Position numbers and translations under genes: made by a program | In this document: positions 17,601 through 26,933 of the stretch, in pieces | How positions within the stretch are numbered: position 1 is the first letter of the stretch | How the letters are laid out: every line of letters begins with the position of its first letter | The notes under the pieces: model-generated | The model's input: only the letters and a program-made list of their open reading frames with translations | Databases searched by the model: none | Told to the model about the DNA's origin: nothing | Assembly: GCF_013204845.1 (NCBI RefSeq) | Contig: NZ_JABMKY010000025.1 | Coordinates: forward strand, 62,001 to 126,000 | DNA: 64,000 nucleotides | Origin: Paenibacillus qinlingensis | Lineage (GTDB): Bacteria > Bacillota > Bacilli > Paenibacillales > NBRC-103111 | Direction of reading: 5' to 3'

Positions 17601-18186
17601 TCAACAAACATTGCTAATTTTTGTCGCCGTTTTGCTTTTTTTAGGGCTATTCGCCTTTTATTACTTTGTACAAATTCCTTCCTCAACAAAAGTGAAGAAT
17701 CAAGCGAATGAAGTCAGCAATCTAGATAAACAAATTCAACTCCTTACGCAAAAAGTGAGTGAAAAGCAAAAATCAAACCCAGGTCCATCAATGAAAGATG
17801 TGCAGGCCGCGCTTCCGCTGTGGGATAATACAGAACAATTAACACTCGATTTAAATAAAATTAAAAATGATCAGAACGTTACTTTTAGCAGTATTGCATA
17901 CAGTATGAATGAAAAATCGGCTCAGCCAGCAGAAGCGACGAAAAAGAATGCCTTTCCGAATATTCGTGAGATTAAAGTAACAACGACTTTAAATGGAACG
18001 TTTAAAGAAATTTCAGCTGCGCTCACACAGTTGCAATCCCTGCCGCGTTTGATCAATGTGGATGCTGTCAACTATGGTAATTTACCGAAAGAGGCAAACA
18101 AGAAAATTACGGTAAATCTAAGTTTTACTACTTATTTCGATCCTTCTTATAAATCGAAGGTAGATAAAATTGAATCACCGTATTAA
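17584..18186 (+). CDS. pilO: PilO-like type IV pilus alignment protein
   Basis: 200-residue bitopic protein with one N-terminal membrane helix (about residues 9-27), a coiled-coil segment (about 35-62) and a ferredoxin-like PilO domain ending in LSFTTYFDP. It would pair with the PilN part of the upstream fusion. The start lies within the end of that gene, so the two are probably translated together. It is the last pilus gene before a converging nitroreductase. Confidence 0.85.
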   Translation: MSNKNNQQTLLIFVAVLLFLGLFAFYYFVQIPSSTKVKNQANEVSNLDKQIQLLTQKVSEKQKSNPGPSMKDVQAALPLWDNTEQLTLDLNKIKNDQNVTFSSIAYSMNEKSAQPAEATKKNAFPNIREIKVTTTLNGTFKEISAALTQLQSLPRLINVDAVNYGNLPKEANKKITVNLSFTTYFDPSYKSKVDKIESPY

Positions 18187-18197
18187 GGGTGGAAACA

Positions 18198-18234
18198 AAA
18201 CAGGGCACCACTTGTCATAAAGTGATGTCCTGTT
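18198..18234. terminator. bidirectional terminator between pilO and nitroreductase
   Basis: A 16-base imperfect stem starting AAACAGG (one mismatch, one wobble) ends in TGTTTGT and separates converging genes. Confidence 0.65.
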
Positions 18235-18254
18235 TGTCGTTAACAGATTAGGTA

Positions 18255-18848
18255 TTACTCGAATTGTCCTGCGTAAACAAACTCGCTTACTTCACGTCTT
18301 CCAGATGGAATTTCACGTTCTTGCAATTTTTCAGGAAGGGCATCCGCAGGACCGCGATAACCGATAGCAATAACAGCGTGAAGTTGATAATCCGCTGGGA
18401 TTTGCAGAGTTTCTCGTGCTTGGTCAGCCTCGAACCCGCCCATTGCGTGTGTGATAAGTCCTTGATTATTCGCTTCAAGTGCTAGGTAACCCCATGCTGT
18501 ACCCGCATCGAAAGCGTGGCTAGGGTTGTCCGTTCCTTTAGGTGTTTTGGTATGGGAGATCACGAGTGCAAGGACAGGGGCCTTCTCACACCATACAAGA
18601 TTGAAAGGGTTAATGAATGTATGGAATTTAGCCAGTTGTTCAGGTGTACGGGCAACAATGAAACGCCAAGGCTGATTATTACTTCCCGATGGTGCCCAAC
18701 GTGCAGCTTCAAATAGACTTAACAGTACTTCTTCCGAGACTTCTTGGTTCGAGAAGGAACGCGGGGACCAACGCTCAAGAAACTGAGGATTAATTTCATG
18801 GTCAGGTTGTCGATGAGTTTCAATTTCATTAGGTAATGATGTGGACAT
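18255..18848 (-). CDS. nitroreductase family protein (FMN-dependent)
   Basis: 197 residues with the nitroreductase signature: RWSPRSFSNQEV near the N-terminus, ARWAPSGSNNQPWRFIV for FMN binding, and DAGTAWGYLALEANNQGL. It likely reduces nitro compounds, quinones or similar using NAD(P)H as an FMN dimer. It reads leftward from ATG at 18848 after AGGAGGAA. The promoter at 18892-18919 serves it alone. Substrate unknown. Confidence 0.9.
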   Translation of the reverse strand: MSTSLPNEIETHRQPDHEINPQFLERWSPRSFSNQEVSEEVLLSLFEAARWAPSGSNNQPWRFIVARTPEQLAKFHTFINPFNLVWCEKAPVLALVISHTKTPKGTDNPSHAFDAGTAWGYLALEANNQGLITHAMGGFEADQARETLQIPADYQLHAVIAIGYRGPADALPEKLQEREIPSGRREVSEFVYAGQFE

Positions 18849-18891
18849 TAGTTATTCCTCCTTATTGTGTATCTCATCCTAATTTTACCTT

Positions 18892-18919
18892 ATTATAAGT
18901 TTGATTACGAATTTCTCAA
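18892..18919 (-). promoter_or_regulatory. sigma-A promoter of the nitroreductase gene
   Basis: On the minus strand, TTGAGA (18914-18919) is 16 bases from TATAAT (18892-18897), about 45 bases before the start codon. Confidence 0.7.
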
Positions 18920-18951
18920 TTTTTCGTTGACTTGTATGCCATTGGCGCAAT

Positions 18952-19218
18952 TTGGCAAAGATAGTTGTTGTGAACATGATGGACCAAGAAGAGGTGCGAG
19001 AAGCCGTGAATTTCACGAGTCATGATGTCATTATTATTGAAAGAGCTTTAAGAACTGCCATGAAACATGATCGAGAAGAGCACCGTTCGAGAGACTATCA
19101 AGAAGTTTTGTTCAAAATGCAAGAAAGTGCCAACCAAGCGCTGTCAGTCACAGCTCAGATCACAAGTGAACATGATGGCCTACGATACGATTATGATGAT
19201 TCAGCTGATTTGATGTAG
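18952..19218 (+). CDS. small conserved-type hypothetical protein
   Basis: Up to 88 residues, acidic, mostly helical, with no membrane segment or recognisable domain. The likely helix ERALRTAMKHDREEHRSRDYQEVLFKMQ is strongly charged. The start is uncertain: TTG at 18952 or ATG at 18976, neither with a clear ribosome site. It precedes mrfA by 38 bases and might be cotranscribed. I do not recognise it. Confidence 0.5.
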   Translation: MAKIVVVNMMDQEEVREAVNFTSHDVIIIERALRTAMKHDREEHRSRDYQEVLFKMQESANQALSVTAQITSEHDGLRYDYDDSADLM

Positions 19219-19256
19219 ACATGCGAACGTATATTCTGTAAAATGGAAGAAACGAA

Positions 19257-21566
19257 ATGGGTAAGGAGATTCGGTTTATGAATCCTTTCACAGGTAAGGT
19301 TTCTTCAATGATAGAGATGATTGACGGGTTGCGTAAATCGCCTGAAATCATGCAACAAGTTACATATTGGCATACGATACCCCCAAGAGATCCGAAACTG
19401 GCTGATTTTCCAGAAGGATTGCATGAGGGTATTTGTGTTGCGCTTCGACATAAAAACATCGGGCAATTATATACGCATCAGGCGGAATCATTTCGCCAAG
19501 TGACGGCAGGCAATCATGTTGTTACTGTAACTCCGACAGCGTCTGGGAAGACGCTTTGCTACAACTTGCCCGTTCTTCAGAAGATTTTGGAGAACGACGC
19601 TTCGCGAGCGCTCTATTTATTTCCTACTAAAGCGCTGGCGCAAGATCAGGTAGCAGAGTTGCAGGAAATGATCGAATTTATGGACGTGGATATTAAGACG
19701 CATACGTATGACGGTGACACACCACCAACAGTTCGGCAAGCGATACGAAATGCAGGACATATTGTCGTCACGAATCCAGATATGCTGCACTCCGCCATCC
19801 TCCCGCATCATACCAAATGGGTGAAGCTGTTCGAGAATTTAAATTACATTGTGATAGATGAAGTTCATTCCTATCGGGGTGTATTTGGTAGTCATGTCGC
19901 GAATGTAATTCGCAGGCTGAAACGGATTTGCCGCTTCTATGGTTCAAATCCGCAATTTATTTGTGCTTCGGCAACGATAGACAATCCGAAAGAGCACGCT
20001 GAGCGTCTGATCGGTGAAACCGTTGCATTAATTGATAATAATGGTGCGCCGGCAGGTGAGAAGCATTTTGTATTCTATAACCCGCCTGTTGTGAATCAAC
20101 AGCTGGGAATTCGTAAAAGTTCCGTCTTGGAAACACGCACGCTAGCAGGCAATTTGCTGCGAAGTGGGATCCAGACGATTGTATTTGCTCGCAGCCGCGT
20201 GCGTGTGGAGATCTTGCTGACCTATTTGCAAGAGCTCGTAAGTCACGAGCTTGGAAGCAAGTCAATCCGCGGCTATCGCGGCGGATATCTCCCGAAGCTG
20301 CGCAGGGAGATCGAAAGAGGCTTACGCAGCGGGGAAATCCGCGGCGTTGTGAGCACAAACGCGCTGGAGCTGGGCATTGACATTGGTCAGCTGCAAGCGT
20401 GCGTGCTTAATGGCTATCCTGGCACGATAGCCAGCACTTGGCAGCAGTCCGGGCGCGCCGGACGGCGGCAGGAAACCTCGCTGACGATTCTCGTCGCGAG
20501 CAGTAATCCTCTGGATCAGTATTTGATCCAGAATCCGCGCTATTTCTTTGAGCGTCCGCCAGAGCAAGCGCGCATCCATCCCGATAACCTGATCATTCTC
20601 GTGGATCATGTGAAGTGTGCGGCCTATGAGCTTCCTTTCGAAGCGAATGAGAAGTTCGGGGAGGAGTCGCTCACCGATGTTCTGGAGTACTTGACTGAGG
20701 AGCAGGTGCTGCACCAAGTCAATAATCGTTGGTATTGGATGGAACAGTCGTTTCCTGCGCATAACATTTCATTACGCTCTGCGGCGCAAGAAAATTTTGT
20801 CATTATAGATATGACTAATGGCCATCGCGTGATTGGGGAATGTGATCGTTTCAGTGCGCCAACCTTGATTCATGAAGAGGCTATTTATATACATGAAGGC
20901 ATACAATTCCAAGTAGAAAAGTTGGATTACGAAGAGAAGAAAGCGTTCGTGAGGCAAGTGAATGTGGACTATTTCACGGATGCGAGTATGGCTGTACAGC
21001 TAAAGGTGCTTCACGTGAATCGGGAGGGTCGTGTTGGTGGTCTACTTCGTCAACTCGGCGAGGTGACTGTGAATGCGCAGCCAACGATTTTCAAGAAAAT
21101 CCGTCTGCGCACGCACGAGAATATCGGCTCGGGGCCGATTCGATTGCCAGAAGAGGAGCTTCATACGAGCTCCTATTGGTTCACTTTCGACGAGGCGATG
21201 GCGGCAGGACGATCGGCCAATGACATGCAGCATGCGCTGCTTGGCATTGCTAATGTCCTGGCGCATCTAGCGCCACTCTATTTGATGTGCGACCCGATGG
21301 ATATTCGGGTCGTTCCGCAAGTGAAGGCAGTGCACAGCAAGCTGCCGACGGTGTTCTTCTACGATCGCTACCCAGGCGGCGTGGGGCTTAGTGATCGGCT
21401 GTACGAGGTCCACGGACAGCTGATGGATCAGGCGCGCAGCCTGATCAAGAGTTGCGGTTGCATCAGCGGCTGCCCGGCCTGTGTTGGGCCGATCGAAGAG
21501 GTCGGCCTGCTGGGCAAGAAGCTCGCGCTGGAGCTGCTCGCAGAGCTCGATGGCGGTGCCCGATGA
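19257..21566 (+). CDS. mrfA: MrfA-type DEAH helicase (mitomycin repair)
   Basis: 769 residues closely matching B. subtilis MrfA (YprA), a 3'-5' DNA helicase for repair of mitomycin-type damage. Motifs in order: LYTHQAESF (Q-like), TPTASGKTLCYNLPVL (I), YLFPTKALAQDQ (Ia), TNPDMLH, VIDEVHSY (DEVH, II), CASATIDNPKEH (III), STNALELGIDIGQL and QQSGRAGRR (VI). The C-terminal DUF1998 domain has the four-Cys cluster CGCISGCPAC. ATG at 19257 has GGAAG upstream; ATG at 19278 after AAGGAG is an alternative. It overlaps mrfB by ATGA. The 3' half from about 20120 is much more GC-rich than the 5' half. Confidence 0.95.
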   Translation: MGKEIRFMNPFTGKVSSMIEMIDGLRKSPEIMQQVTYWHTIPPRDPKLADFPEGLHEGICVALRHKNIGQLYTHQAESFRQVTAGNHVVTVTPTASGKTLCYNLPVLQKILENDASRALYLFPTKALAQDQVAELQEMIEFMDVDIKTHTYDGDTPPTVRQAIRNAGHIVVTNPDMLHSAILPHHTKWVKLFENLNYIVIDEVHSYRGVFGSHVANVIRRLKRICRFYGSNPQFICASATIDNPKEHAERLIGETVALIDNNGAPAGEKHFVFYNPPVVNQQLGIRKSSVLETRTLAGNLLRSGIQTIVFARSRVRVEILLTYLQELVSHELGSKSIRGYRGGYLPKLRREIERGLRSGEIRGVVSTNALELGIDIGQLQACVLNGYPGTIASTWQQSGRAGRRQETSLTILVASSNPLDQYLIQNPRYFFERPPEQARIHPDNLIILVDHVKCAAYELPFEANEKFGEESLTDVLEYLTEEQVLHQVNNRWYWMEQSFPAHNISLRSAAQENFVIIDMTNGHRVIGECDRFSAPTLIHEEAIYIHEGIQFQVEKLDYEEKKAFVRQVNVDYFTDASMAVQLKVLHVNREGRVGGLLRQLGEVTVNAQPTIFKKIRLRTHENIGSGPIRLPEEELHTSSYWFTFDEAMAAGRSANDMQHALLGIANVLAHLAPLYLMCDPMDIRVVPQVKAVHSKLPTVFFYDRYPGGVGLSDRLYEVHGQLMDQARSLIKSCGCISGCPACVGPIEEVGLLGKKLALELLAELDGGAR

Positions 21567-22951
21567 GCGGGCTCCGCGAAAGGCTCGGCCGCCTGCGGGG
21601 ACCCGCAGCGGCTGGTGTAACACCGCCGCCCCCGCCGGAGGCAGGGGGCGAATGGGCGCAGCTCGGCGCCCATATTGCGACGAGCCCAGCGGGCTCGTTC
21701 GTCATGCGGCGCCGCCAGTACGGCGCGGACAGCGTGCACGGCAACTATCGGCTGCGTGAGCTCGCCGATGTTGCTGCGCAGCTGTCCTGCTTTCACGAGC
21801 GAGACGCCGTCGTCCGGCTCGAAGAACTGCTCTTCTTCGACACCGAGACTACCGGACTCGGCGTCGGTGCTGGCAACGTGCCGTTCATGGTCGGCATCGG
21901 GTACTATACGGGCGAGCTGTTCACGGTAGAACAGCTCATGATACGTAATCCAGCTGAGGAGCATGCAATGCTGGTGTACTTACAAGAACTGTTAGGACGA
22001 TACACGCATATCGTCTCCTATAACGGTCGTACGTTCGATTGGCCGATTCTCAAGAATCGATTCGTTCTTAATCGTCTGAAGCTAGATGACTCGGAGCTGC
22101 TTCAGCTTGATCTTCTTTATGCTTCACGAAGTCTGTGGCGTAATACGCTACCCTCTTGTCGGTTGAGTAAGGTGGAAGAGAGCAGATTAGGTTTTGAACG
22201 CGTAGATGATGTACCAGGGTCGATGGCTCCAGCGTTATATTTTCAATATTTAGCTGAGAAGGATCCAGCTGTTCTTCAAGGTGTATTTATTCATAACGAA
22301 CACGATATTGTAACATTGGCTGCGTTGACGGTCCATTTTGGCAATTTGCTGCGCCCAGATGAGAATGAGTCCGATCTTTTTTCCAATCTTGACGTGGAAG
22401 AACTCTTTCGAACAGGACTTTGGCTCGACAAAATGGCAAGGCCTGCCAAGGCAGAGCAATATTTTAATGTGTTATACGAGAAATTACTAAATAACGAGGC
22501 TTCCGTGCAGTCAGCTGAACAAGAAACTGCCTTGCTTCAATTGGCCCACTACTATAAAAAAATTGGTCAATATAACCGTGCGCTCGAGCTGTGGAAACAG
22601 GCTATTTTACTTAAACCTGCAAGTATTTCGTTACAGCTAGAGCCGTATTTAGAGCTTGCTATGTACTATGAGCACCGCGAGAAGGATTTGAGCCAAGCTG
22701 TCTTTTATGCAGAAGAAGCGTGGGCACGGCTTTGGCGGCGACGTGCGCTTCATCGAGGTGATCAGAAAATCAATGAGATTGAAGAGGCTTGGGAGAAGCG
22801 GCTTGCACGTTTGCAACAGAAAATGCGAAAGAAAGAGATGAGTTTACGAGCGCAAGCAGATTCATTTTCATCATCTTCGGACACTAGGAAAATAACGAGA
22901 AGAAGCAAAAAGGCACCAAAACCCACTTACGTCAGCGAGGGCTTAATTTAA
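21563..22951 (+). CDS. mrfB: MrfB-type exonuclease
   Basis: 462 residues. A DnaQ/RNase H-like exonuclease domain starts near residue 88 with FFDTETTGLG (catalytic Asp and Glu), followed by VSYNGRTFDWPIL and HNEHDIVTLA with the expected later acids. Residues about 290-390 form TPR-like helices (ALLQLAHYYKKIGQYNRALELW). It works with MrfA in a mitomycin-repair pathway independent of UvrABC. The ATG shares ATGA with mrfA, so translation is coupled; the longer frame beginning at 21452 lies inside mrfA. The first 60 residues are Pro/Gly-rich and very GC-rich. Confidence 0.92.
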   Translation: MSGLRERLGRLRGPAAAGVTPPPPPEAGGEWAQLGAHIATSPAGSFVMRRRQYGADSVHGNYRLRELADVAAQLSCFHERDAVVRLEELLFFDTETTGLGVGAGNVPFMVGIGYYTGELFTVEQLMIRNPAEEHAMLVYLQELLGRYTHIVSYNGRTFDWPILKNRFVLNRLKLDDSELLQLDLLYASRSLWRNTLPSCRLSKVEESRLGFERVDDVPGSMAPALYFQYLAEKDPAVLQGVFIHNEHDIVTLAALTVHFGNLLRPDENESDLFSNLDVEELFRTGLWLDKMARPAKAEQYFNVLYEKLLNNEASVQSAEQETALLQLAHYYKKIGQYNRALELWKQAILLKPASISLQLEPYLELAMYYEHREKDLSQAVFYAEEAWARLWRRRALHRGDQKINEIEEAWEKRLARLQQKMRKKEMSLRAQADSFSSSSDTRKITRRSKKAPKPTYVSEGLI

Positions 22952-23038
22952 GAACTGTAGCCATATTTCCATAGAACGCGTTTACGCAAACCGCCAATTG
23001 GTTATACAAGTTATAAAAATGGCAAGGAGTGTTCTCTC

Positions 23039-23842
23039 GTGCCTGAGCTTCCGGAAATGGAAACGTATCGTCAGCAGTTGACACGATTAATCATTGGTGT
23101 ACCGATTACGGGAGTCGATGTGACACGCCCGAAATCCTTGAATGTAGCTCCTGAAGAATTCGCAGAGAAGCTTATCGGCAATCGGATTGTACGGATTGAG
23201 CGCAGAGCCAAACACCTACTATTTCATTTGGCTACAGGTGAAGTTTTACTGTTACATCTGATGCTTGGCGGATGGATGTTCTTTGGTACCCAAGAAGAGA
23301 AACCAGATCGCACAATTCAAGTGGAGATTCATTTAGGAATAAAGAGTTTATGTTTTATTGGTTTGCGCTTAGGTTACTTGCATCTTCACACGCCAGAGGT
23401 AATCCAAACGCTCTTACAAAAGCTTGGACCAGAGCCATTCGAACTTAACTTCATTCAATTTCGAAATGTATTGAGGCCTAAGCGGGGAAATCTGAAAGTG
23501 ACTTTTGTGGATCAAACTGTACTTTCAGGAATAGGGAATTGTTATTCCGATGAGATTTGCTTTGAAGCGGGGCTGCTCCCTTTGCGAAAGGTACACGCTC
23601 TTACCGAAAATGAACTACATCAGCTCTACCAAGCTATGCAGGCTTTACTTCGTGAAGCGATTGCCGTCGGTGGCTATATGGAAGAACCTTTATTCATGGG
23701 AGATCGTTTAACAGGACAATATAATCCGAAATGTCGTGTCTATGATCGAAAAGATGAGCCCTGTTTCCGATGTGGGAGGCCTATCATTCAAACCGAAGTC
23801 ACAAGCCGCAAATGTTTTTATTGTGCCCATTGTCAGAAGTGA
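23039..23842 (+). CDS. Fpg/Nei-family DNA glycosylase
   Basis: 267 residues beginning PELPEMETYR after the start codon, with the catalytic N-terminal Pro and Glu of formamidopyrimidine/endonuclease VIII glycosylases, and the Lys in ERRAKHLLFH. The helix-two-turn-helix is around SGIGNCYSDEI, and the C-terminal zinc finger is CFRCGRP...CFYCAHCQ. It excises oxidised bases and nicks the abasic site. The start is GTG at 23039 after AAGGAG. It sits 15 bases before an endonuclease IV-like gene, so the pair may act in sequence on oxidative damage. Some residues near the canonical Fpg lesion loop differ, so specificity is uncertain. Confidence 0.88.
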   Translation: MPELPEMETYRQQLTRLIIGVPITGVDVTRPKSLNVAPEEFAEKLIGNRIVRIERRAKHLLFHLATGEVLLLHLMLGGWMFFGTQEEKPDRTIQVEIHLGIKSLCFIGLRLGYLHLHTPEVIQTLLQKLGPEPFELNFIQFRNVLRPKRGNLKVTFVDQTVLSGIGNCYSDEICFEAGLLPLRKVHALTENELHQLYQAMQALLREAIAVGGYMEEPLFMGDRLTGQYNPKCRVYDRKDEPCFRCGRPIIQTEVTSRKCFYCAHCQK

Positions 23843-23857
23843 AAGGTCGGATTGAAC

Positions 23858-24718
23858 ATGTTTATCGGAGCACACGTAAGAACGCGAGGTGGATATTTGA
23901 ATGCAGCCAAAACTGCCCTTTTAATGGGTGCAAAGGCCTTTCAATATTTTCCGATGAATCCGCGTAGTTTGGCTACGAAAGTTATCGATCATAAAGATGC
24001 GAACGCGTGTGCTCAATTGTGTTTGGAAAATGGCATTATCTCTATCGGGCATGCTCCTTATGCATTAAATCCCGCTGCAGATGAGACTGAACGCGAGATC
24101 ATGGTTAACTTACTTAGAAATGGCCTAGACATTACAAATGCCTGCGGTTCTGTTGGACTTGTGGTACATTTTGGTAAATATGCAGGAAAAGACCCGTTAC
24201 AAGGCTACAAAAATATAATACAATGTTTGAATAGTGCTACTGAGGGTTACACGGGAGCTTCTTTCATATTGCTTGAAAATCAAGCAGGTGAAGGTTCCCA
24301 ACTGGGGCTGACCTTTGAAGAAATGGTGCAAGTTCGTAAGCTATGCGATAAACCTGAGAAAATTGGCTTTTGCTTAGATACGTGTCATGCTTACGCTAGT
24401 AGGCTTTGGCAAGGAACGGATTGGGCTGAGCTTGAGTTCAAGGGAGATCAGCTAGATTATCTACCTCATCTGAAAGCAATTCATTTGAATGATTCGGTGC
24501 ATCCATGGGGATCGCGCCGTGATCGACACGCCAACATTGGGTCGGGACATATTGGCATTTCGAATTTTCAAAGCCTCTTACACTCTCCTTACGTACGAGA
24601 AATTCCTATTGTACTTGAGACAAGTACTGGGAGTGATGGCACGCATCGTGAAGAGATTGCGTTCATAAATTCGTTGTTGGAAAGGAAATGTGATGATGAT
24701 TCATGTATACTTAGATGA
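23858..24718 (+). CDS. endonuclease IV-like AP endonuclease (Nfo family)
   Basis: 286-residue TIM-barrel protein of the AP endonuclease 2 family. Likely zinc ligands are in FIGAHVRTRGGY, VVHFGKYAG, LLENQAGEGSQ, FCLDTCHAYA, AIHLNDS, SRRDRHANIGSGHIG and IVLETSTG. It would cut 5' to abasic sites left by glycosylases such as its neighbour. ATG at 23858 is preceded by AAAGG; an upstream TTG at 23852 is possible. Its last 26 bases overlap the next gene. Confidence 0.9.
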   Translation: MFIGAHVRTRGGYLNAAKTALLMGAKAFQYFPMNPRSLATKVIDHKDANACAQLCLENGIISIGHAPYALNPAADETEREIMVNLLRNGLDITNACGSVGLVVHFGKYAGKDPLQGYKNIIQCLNSATEGYTGASFILLENQAGEGSQLGLTFEEMVQVRKLCDKPEKIGFCLDTCHAYASRLWQGTDWAELEFKGDQLDYLPHLKAIHLNDSVHPWGSRRDRHANIGSGHIGISNFQSLLHSPYVREIPIVLETSTGSDGTHREEIAFINSLLERKCDDDSCILR

Positions 24719-25049
24719 TTCGCGTCCTTGTCCCCAAGGATTTGTATTAGCCAAAGATGTGAAAGAATGCATTACATTGCTTCAGGAATATGAAGTAGAC
24801 ATCTTATCTCTGGATCATGATTTGGGTTGGATGTCGAAGCAAACGGGCATGGATGTTGTCATTTGGTTGATTCAGCAAAGTAAATTCCCAAGAACAATTT
24901 ATATTCATACCTCTAGTCCTTCCGCTTGCACACAGATGTATCAGATGCTTTATGCTGTCAAGCCAGATGAAATGGGGCTATATGCACATCGTATGCCTGA
25001 TGAAGTATTGATGGGGGTTGCACAAGGAAGCTATCCAAGTAAACCGTAA
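24693..25049 (+). CDS. cyclic-phosphate processing receiver-like (cREC) protein
   Basis: 118 residues. The start VYLDDSRPCPQGF and LSLDHDLG segment match the cREC family, a receiver-like fold with Asp residues (D-D, D-H-D) proposed to process cyclic phosphates. No output domain. GTG 24690 and ATG 24696 are alternative starts; AAAGGA lies upstream. It overlaps the end of the endonuclease gene, so both are coexpressed. Function beyond the fold is unknown. Confidence 0.75.
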   Translation: MMIHVYLDDSRPCPQGFVLAKDVKECITLLQEYEVDILSLDHDLGWMSKQTGMDVVIWLIQQSKFPRTIYIHTSSPSACTQMYQMLYAVKPDEMGLYAHRMPDEVLMGVAQGSYPSKP

Positions 25050-25068
25050 TATGAAAGGAAAAGAACTT

Positions 25069-25842
25069 ATGATCCATTTATCCGATATTCATTTTATACG
25101 TGGAGAACGCCATATTTTAAACGATGTGAATGTACATATCGAATCCGGTGAACACTGGGTATTGCTGGGCCGAAATGGCTCTGGCAAAACAACGCTTCTT
25201 GAAATGATGAATGGCTATGAATTTCCAAGCCGTGGCACAGTCGATGTACTCGGAAACCGCTACGGTCAATGTGATGTACGGGAAGTTCGTAAGAAAATTG
25301 GCTATATTTCGCAATCTCTTTTCGAAAAATTAAGCTTAATTGATCCAGTGCTTGAGGTCGTTGCAACAGGTGAATATGCTTATTTGCGATTCTATCAAGA
25401 AATTCCACAGGAAGTGAAAGACCGGGCGCTGGAAATGCTGACTCGTGTACGTATTCCACATTTGGCAGACCAACCATTGGGAAGCCTTTCACAAGGGGAA
25501 CGTAAAAAAGTTATGCTTGCAAGATCCTTAATGAGTAAGCCAGCGATTCTCGTTATGGATGAGCCTGCTGCGGGATTGGATTTGTTTGAGCGTGAGCGGT
25601 TTTTATCTGACGTCAATGAACTTAGTAAACAAGATGTAACAGTTGTCTATGTCACTCATCACATCGAAGAAATCATGCCTTTATTTACGCATGTTGCGAT
25701 AATCGAGCAAGGTGAATTAATTGCCTCTGGACGCAAGGAAGATGTTCTGACACCTGAGAATATTCATAAAGCTTTCGGAATCCATGTTGCCTTGGAATGG
25801 TTCCAAGATCGTCCATGGATCAAGGTTATTGAGGACAAATAG
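25069..25842 (+). CDS. ABC ATP-binding protein (YlmA-like)
   Basis: 257-residue ATPase with Walker A GRNGSGKTT, a Q loop (YISQSLFEKLS), signature LGSLSQGERKKVMLARSL, Walker B AILVMDEPAAGLD and H loop YVTHH. It resembles B. subtilis YlmA. No permease gene is adjacent. ATG at 25069 has AAAGGA 9 bases upstream; ATG at 25051 is also in frame. The substrate is unknown. Confidence 0.88.
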   Translation: MIHLSDIHFIRGERHILNDVNVHIESGEHWVLLGRNGSGKTTLLEMMNGYEFPSRGTVDVLGNRYGQCDVREVRKKIGYISQSLFEKLSLIDPVLEVVATGEYAYLRFYQEIPQEVKDRALEMLTRVRIPHLADQPLGSLSQGERKKVMLARSLMSKPAILVMDEPAAGLDLFERERFLSDVNELSKQDVTVVYVTHHIEEIMPLFTHVAIIEQGELIASGRKEDVLTPENIHKAFGIHVALEWFQDRPWIKVIEDK

Positions 25843-25895
25843 GTTTATGTAGTAAGTTAGTGAAAACGAATGTAGATTACTCAAAGGATGCGGCT

Positions 25896-26933
25896 ATGAC
25901 ACAATTAACGACCTATATTGGAACCTCGAATCATGGGTTCGCACAATATGCGCAAGATGAACTGCGTAAGTTATTTCCACTTACCAAATTTACGTTACTG
26001 GTACCGACAGAAGTGTTTTATTTCCAAGTACCTGAAGATACGACAGATGCCATTTCTACCCTGCAAGAGAATGAACCCATCTTTCTAAGACATGTTCAAC
26101 CTGTTCATCAAGAATGGGAGCTTACCCGCACGGATGCTGACATTGCACATTTGACAGCTTGGCTTCGTGAATCCTATGCCGCTGGTTTATTCGGTTACGG
26201 CGAGAAAATTGCCACGCAAATTCGAAAAGAGGAGCGGGCTGATGTTCCTTATGCACCTTTTGCTATTAAGGCAGCCATAGATGAGATCCTCACTTCGGAA
26301 TGTGGCGGAGAACCGGTTGTCCGTTATGCAGACCATATTATTTCCGTGTACATAAGTGCCAAAAAGGTCTACGTCGGTATTTCAAAACCAAGTGAAAACT
26401 TATCAGATTGGTCTGGTGGAGCGATCCGTTTCATGAAAGAAGAGGATCAAATTTCACGTGCCAAATTTAAGCTTTTGGAAGCGGAGCAACGGTTCGGAAT
26501 CGATTTCAGTGTCGCTCGTAAAGCGATTGATATTGGAGCTGCGCCTGGTGGATGGACGTCTTTACTGCTAGAGCGTGGGCTGAAAGTTACAGCGATTGAC
26601 CCGGCTGCGATGAACCCACGGCTACTTGGCAATCCATTGCTGACCTTCCTGAAGAAAAATGCTAATGATGTAAAGCTGCGAGAAAATGAGTTTGATTTAC
26701 TTGTCTGCGACATGAGCTGGGATCCGCGGCAAATGGGGCGTCTTGTGTCGGATTTGCTTTTTTCTTTGCAAAGTGGCGGAACAGCGATCGTTACCGTAAA
26801 GCTTATGCATAAAAAACCGTTCCAAACGGTTCGCGATATTCTGCACATTTTCGAAGATTCGCTTTTCCTCTTGAAGGCGAAGCAGTTGTTTCATAATCGG
26901 GAAGAGTTGACACTTTATTTGCAGAAAATATAA
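25896..26933 (+). CDS. RlmM-like THUMP/FtsJ RNA methyltransferase
   Basis: 345 residues. The N-terminal half is compatible with a THUMP-like RNA-binding module (RTDADIAHLTAWLRESYAAG), and the C-terminal half is an FtsJ-type methyltransferase: SRAKFKLLEAEQ (Lys), AIDIGAAPGGWTSLLLERG for SAM, LLVCDMSWDP (Asp), IVTVKLMHKK (Lys) and REELTLYL (Glu), giving the K-D-K-E set of 2'-O methylases. It probably methylates 23S rRNA. ATG at 25896 after AAAGGA is preferred over GTG at 25860. Confidence 0.82.
   Translation: MTQLTTYIGTSNHGFAQYAQDELRKLFPLTKFTLLVPTEVFYFQVPEDTTDAISTLQENEPIFLRHVQPVHQEWELTRTDADIAHLTAWLRESYAAGLFGYGEKIATQIRKEERADVPYAPFAIKAAIDEILTSECGGEPVVRYADHIISVYISAKKVYVGISKPSENLSDWSGGAIRFMKEEDQISRAKFKLLEAEQRFGIDFSVARKAIDIGAAPGGWTSLLLERGLKVTAIDPAAMNPRLLGNPLLTFLKKNANDVKLRENEFDLLVCDMSWDPRQMGRLVSDLLFSLQSGGTAIVTVKLMHKKPFQTVRDILHIFEDSLFLLKAKQLFHNREELTLYLQKI

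Noticed and set aside
21452-21562. Longer mrfB start
   Set aside because: Lies inside mrfA and encodes unconserved residues; the ATGA overlap start is far better.
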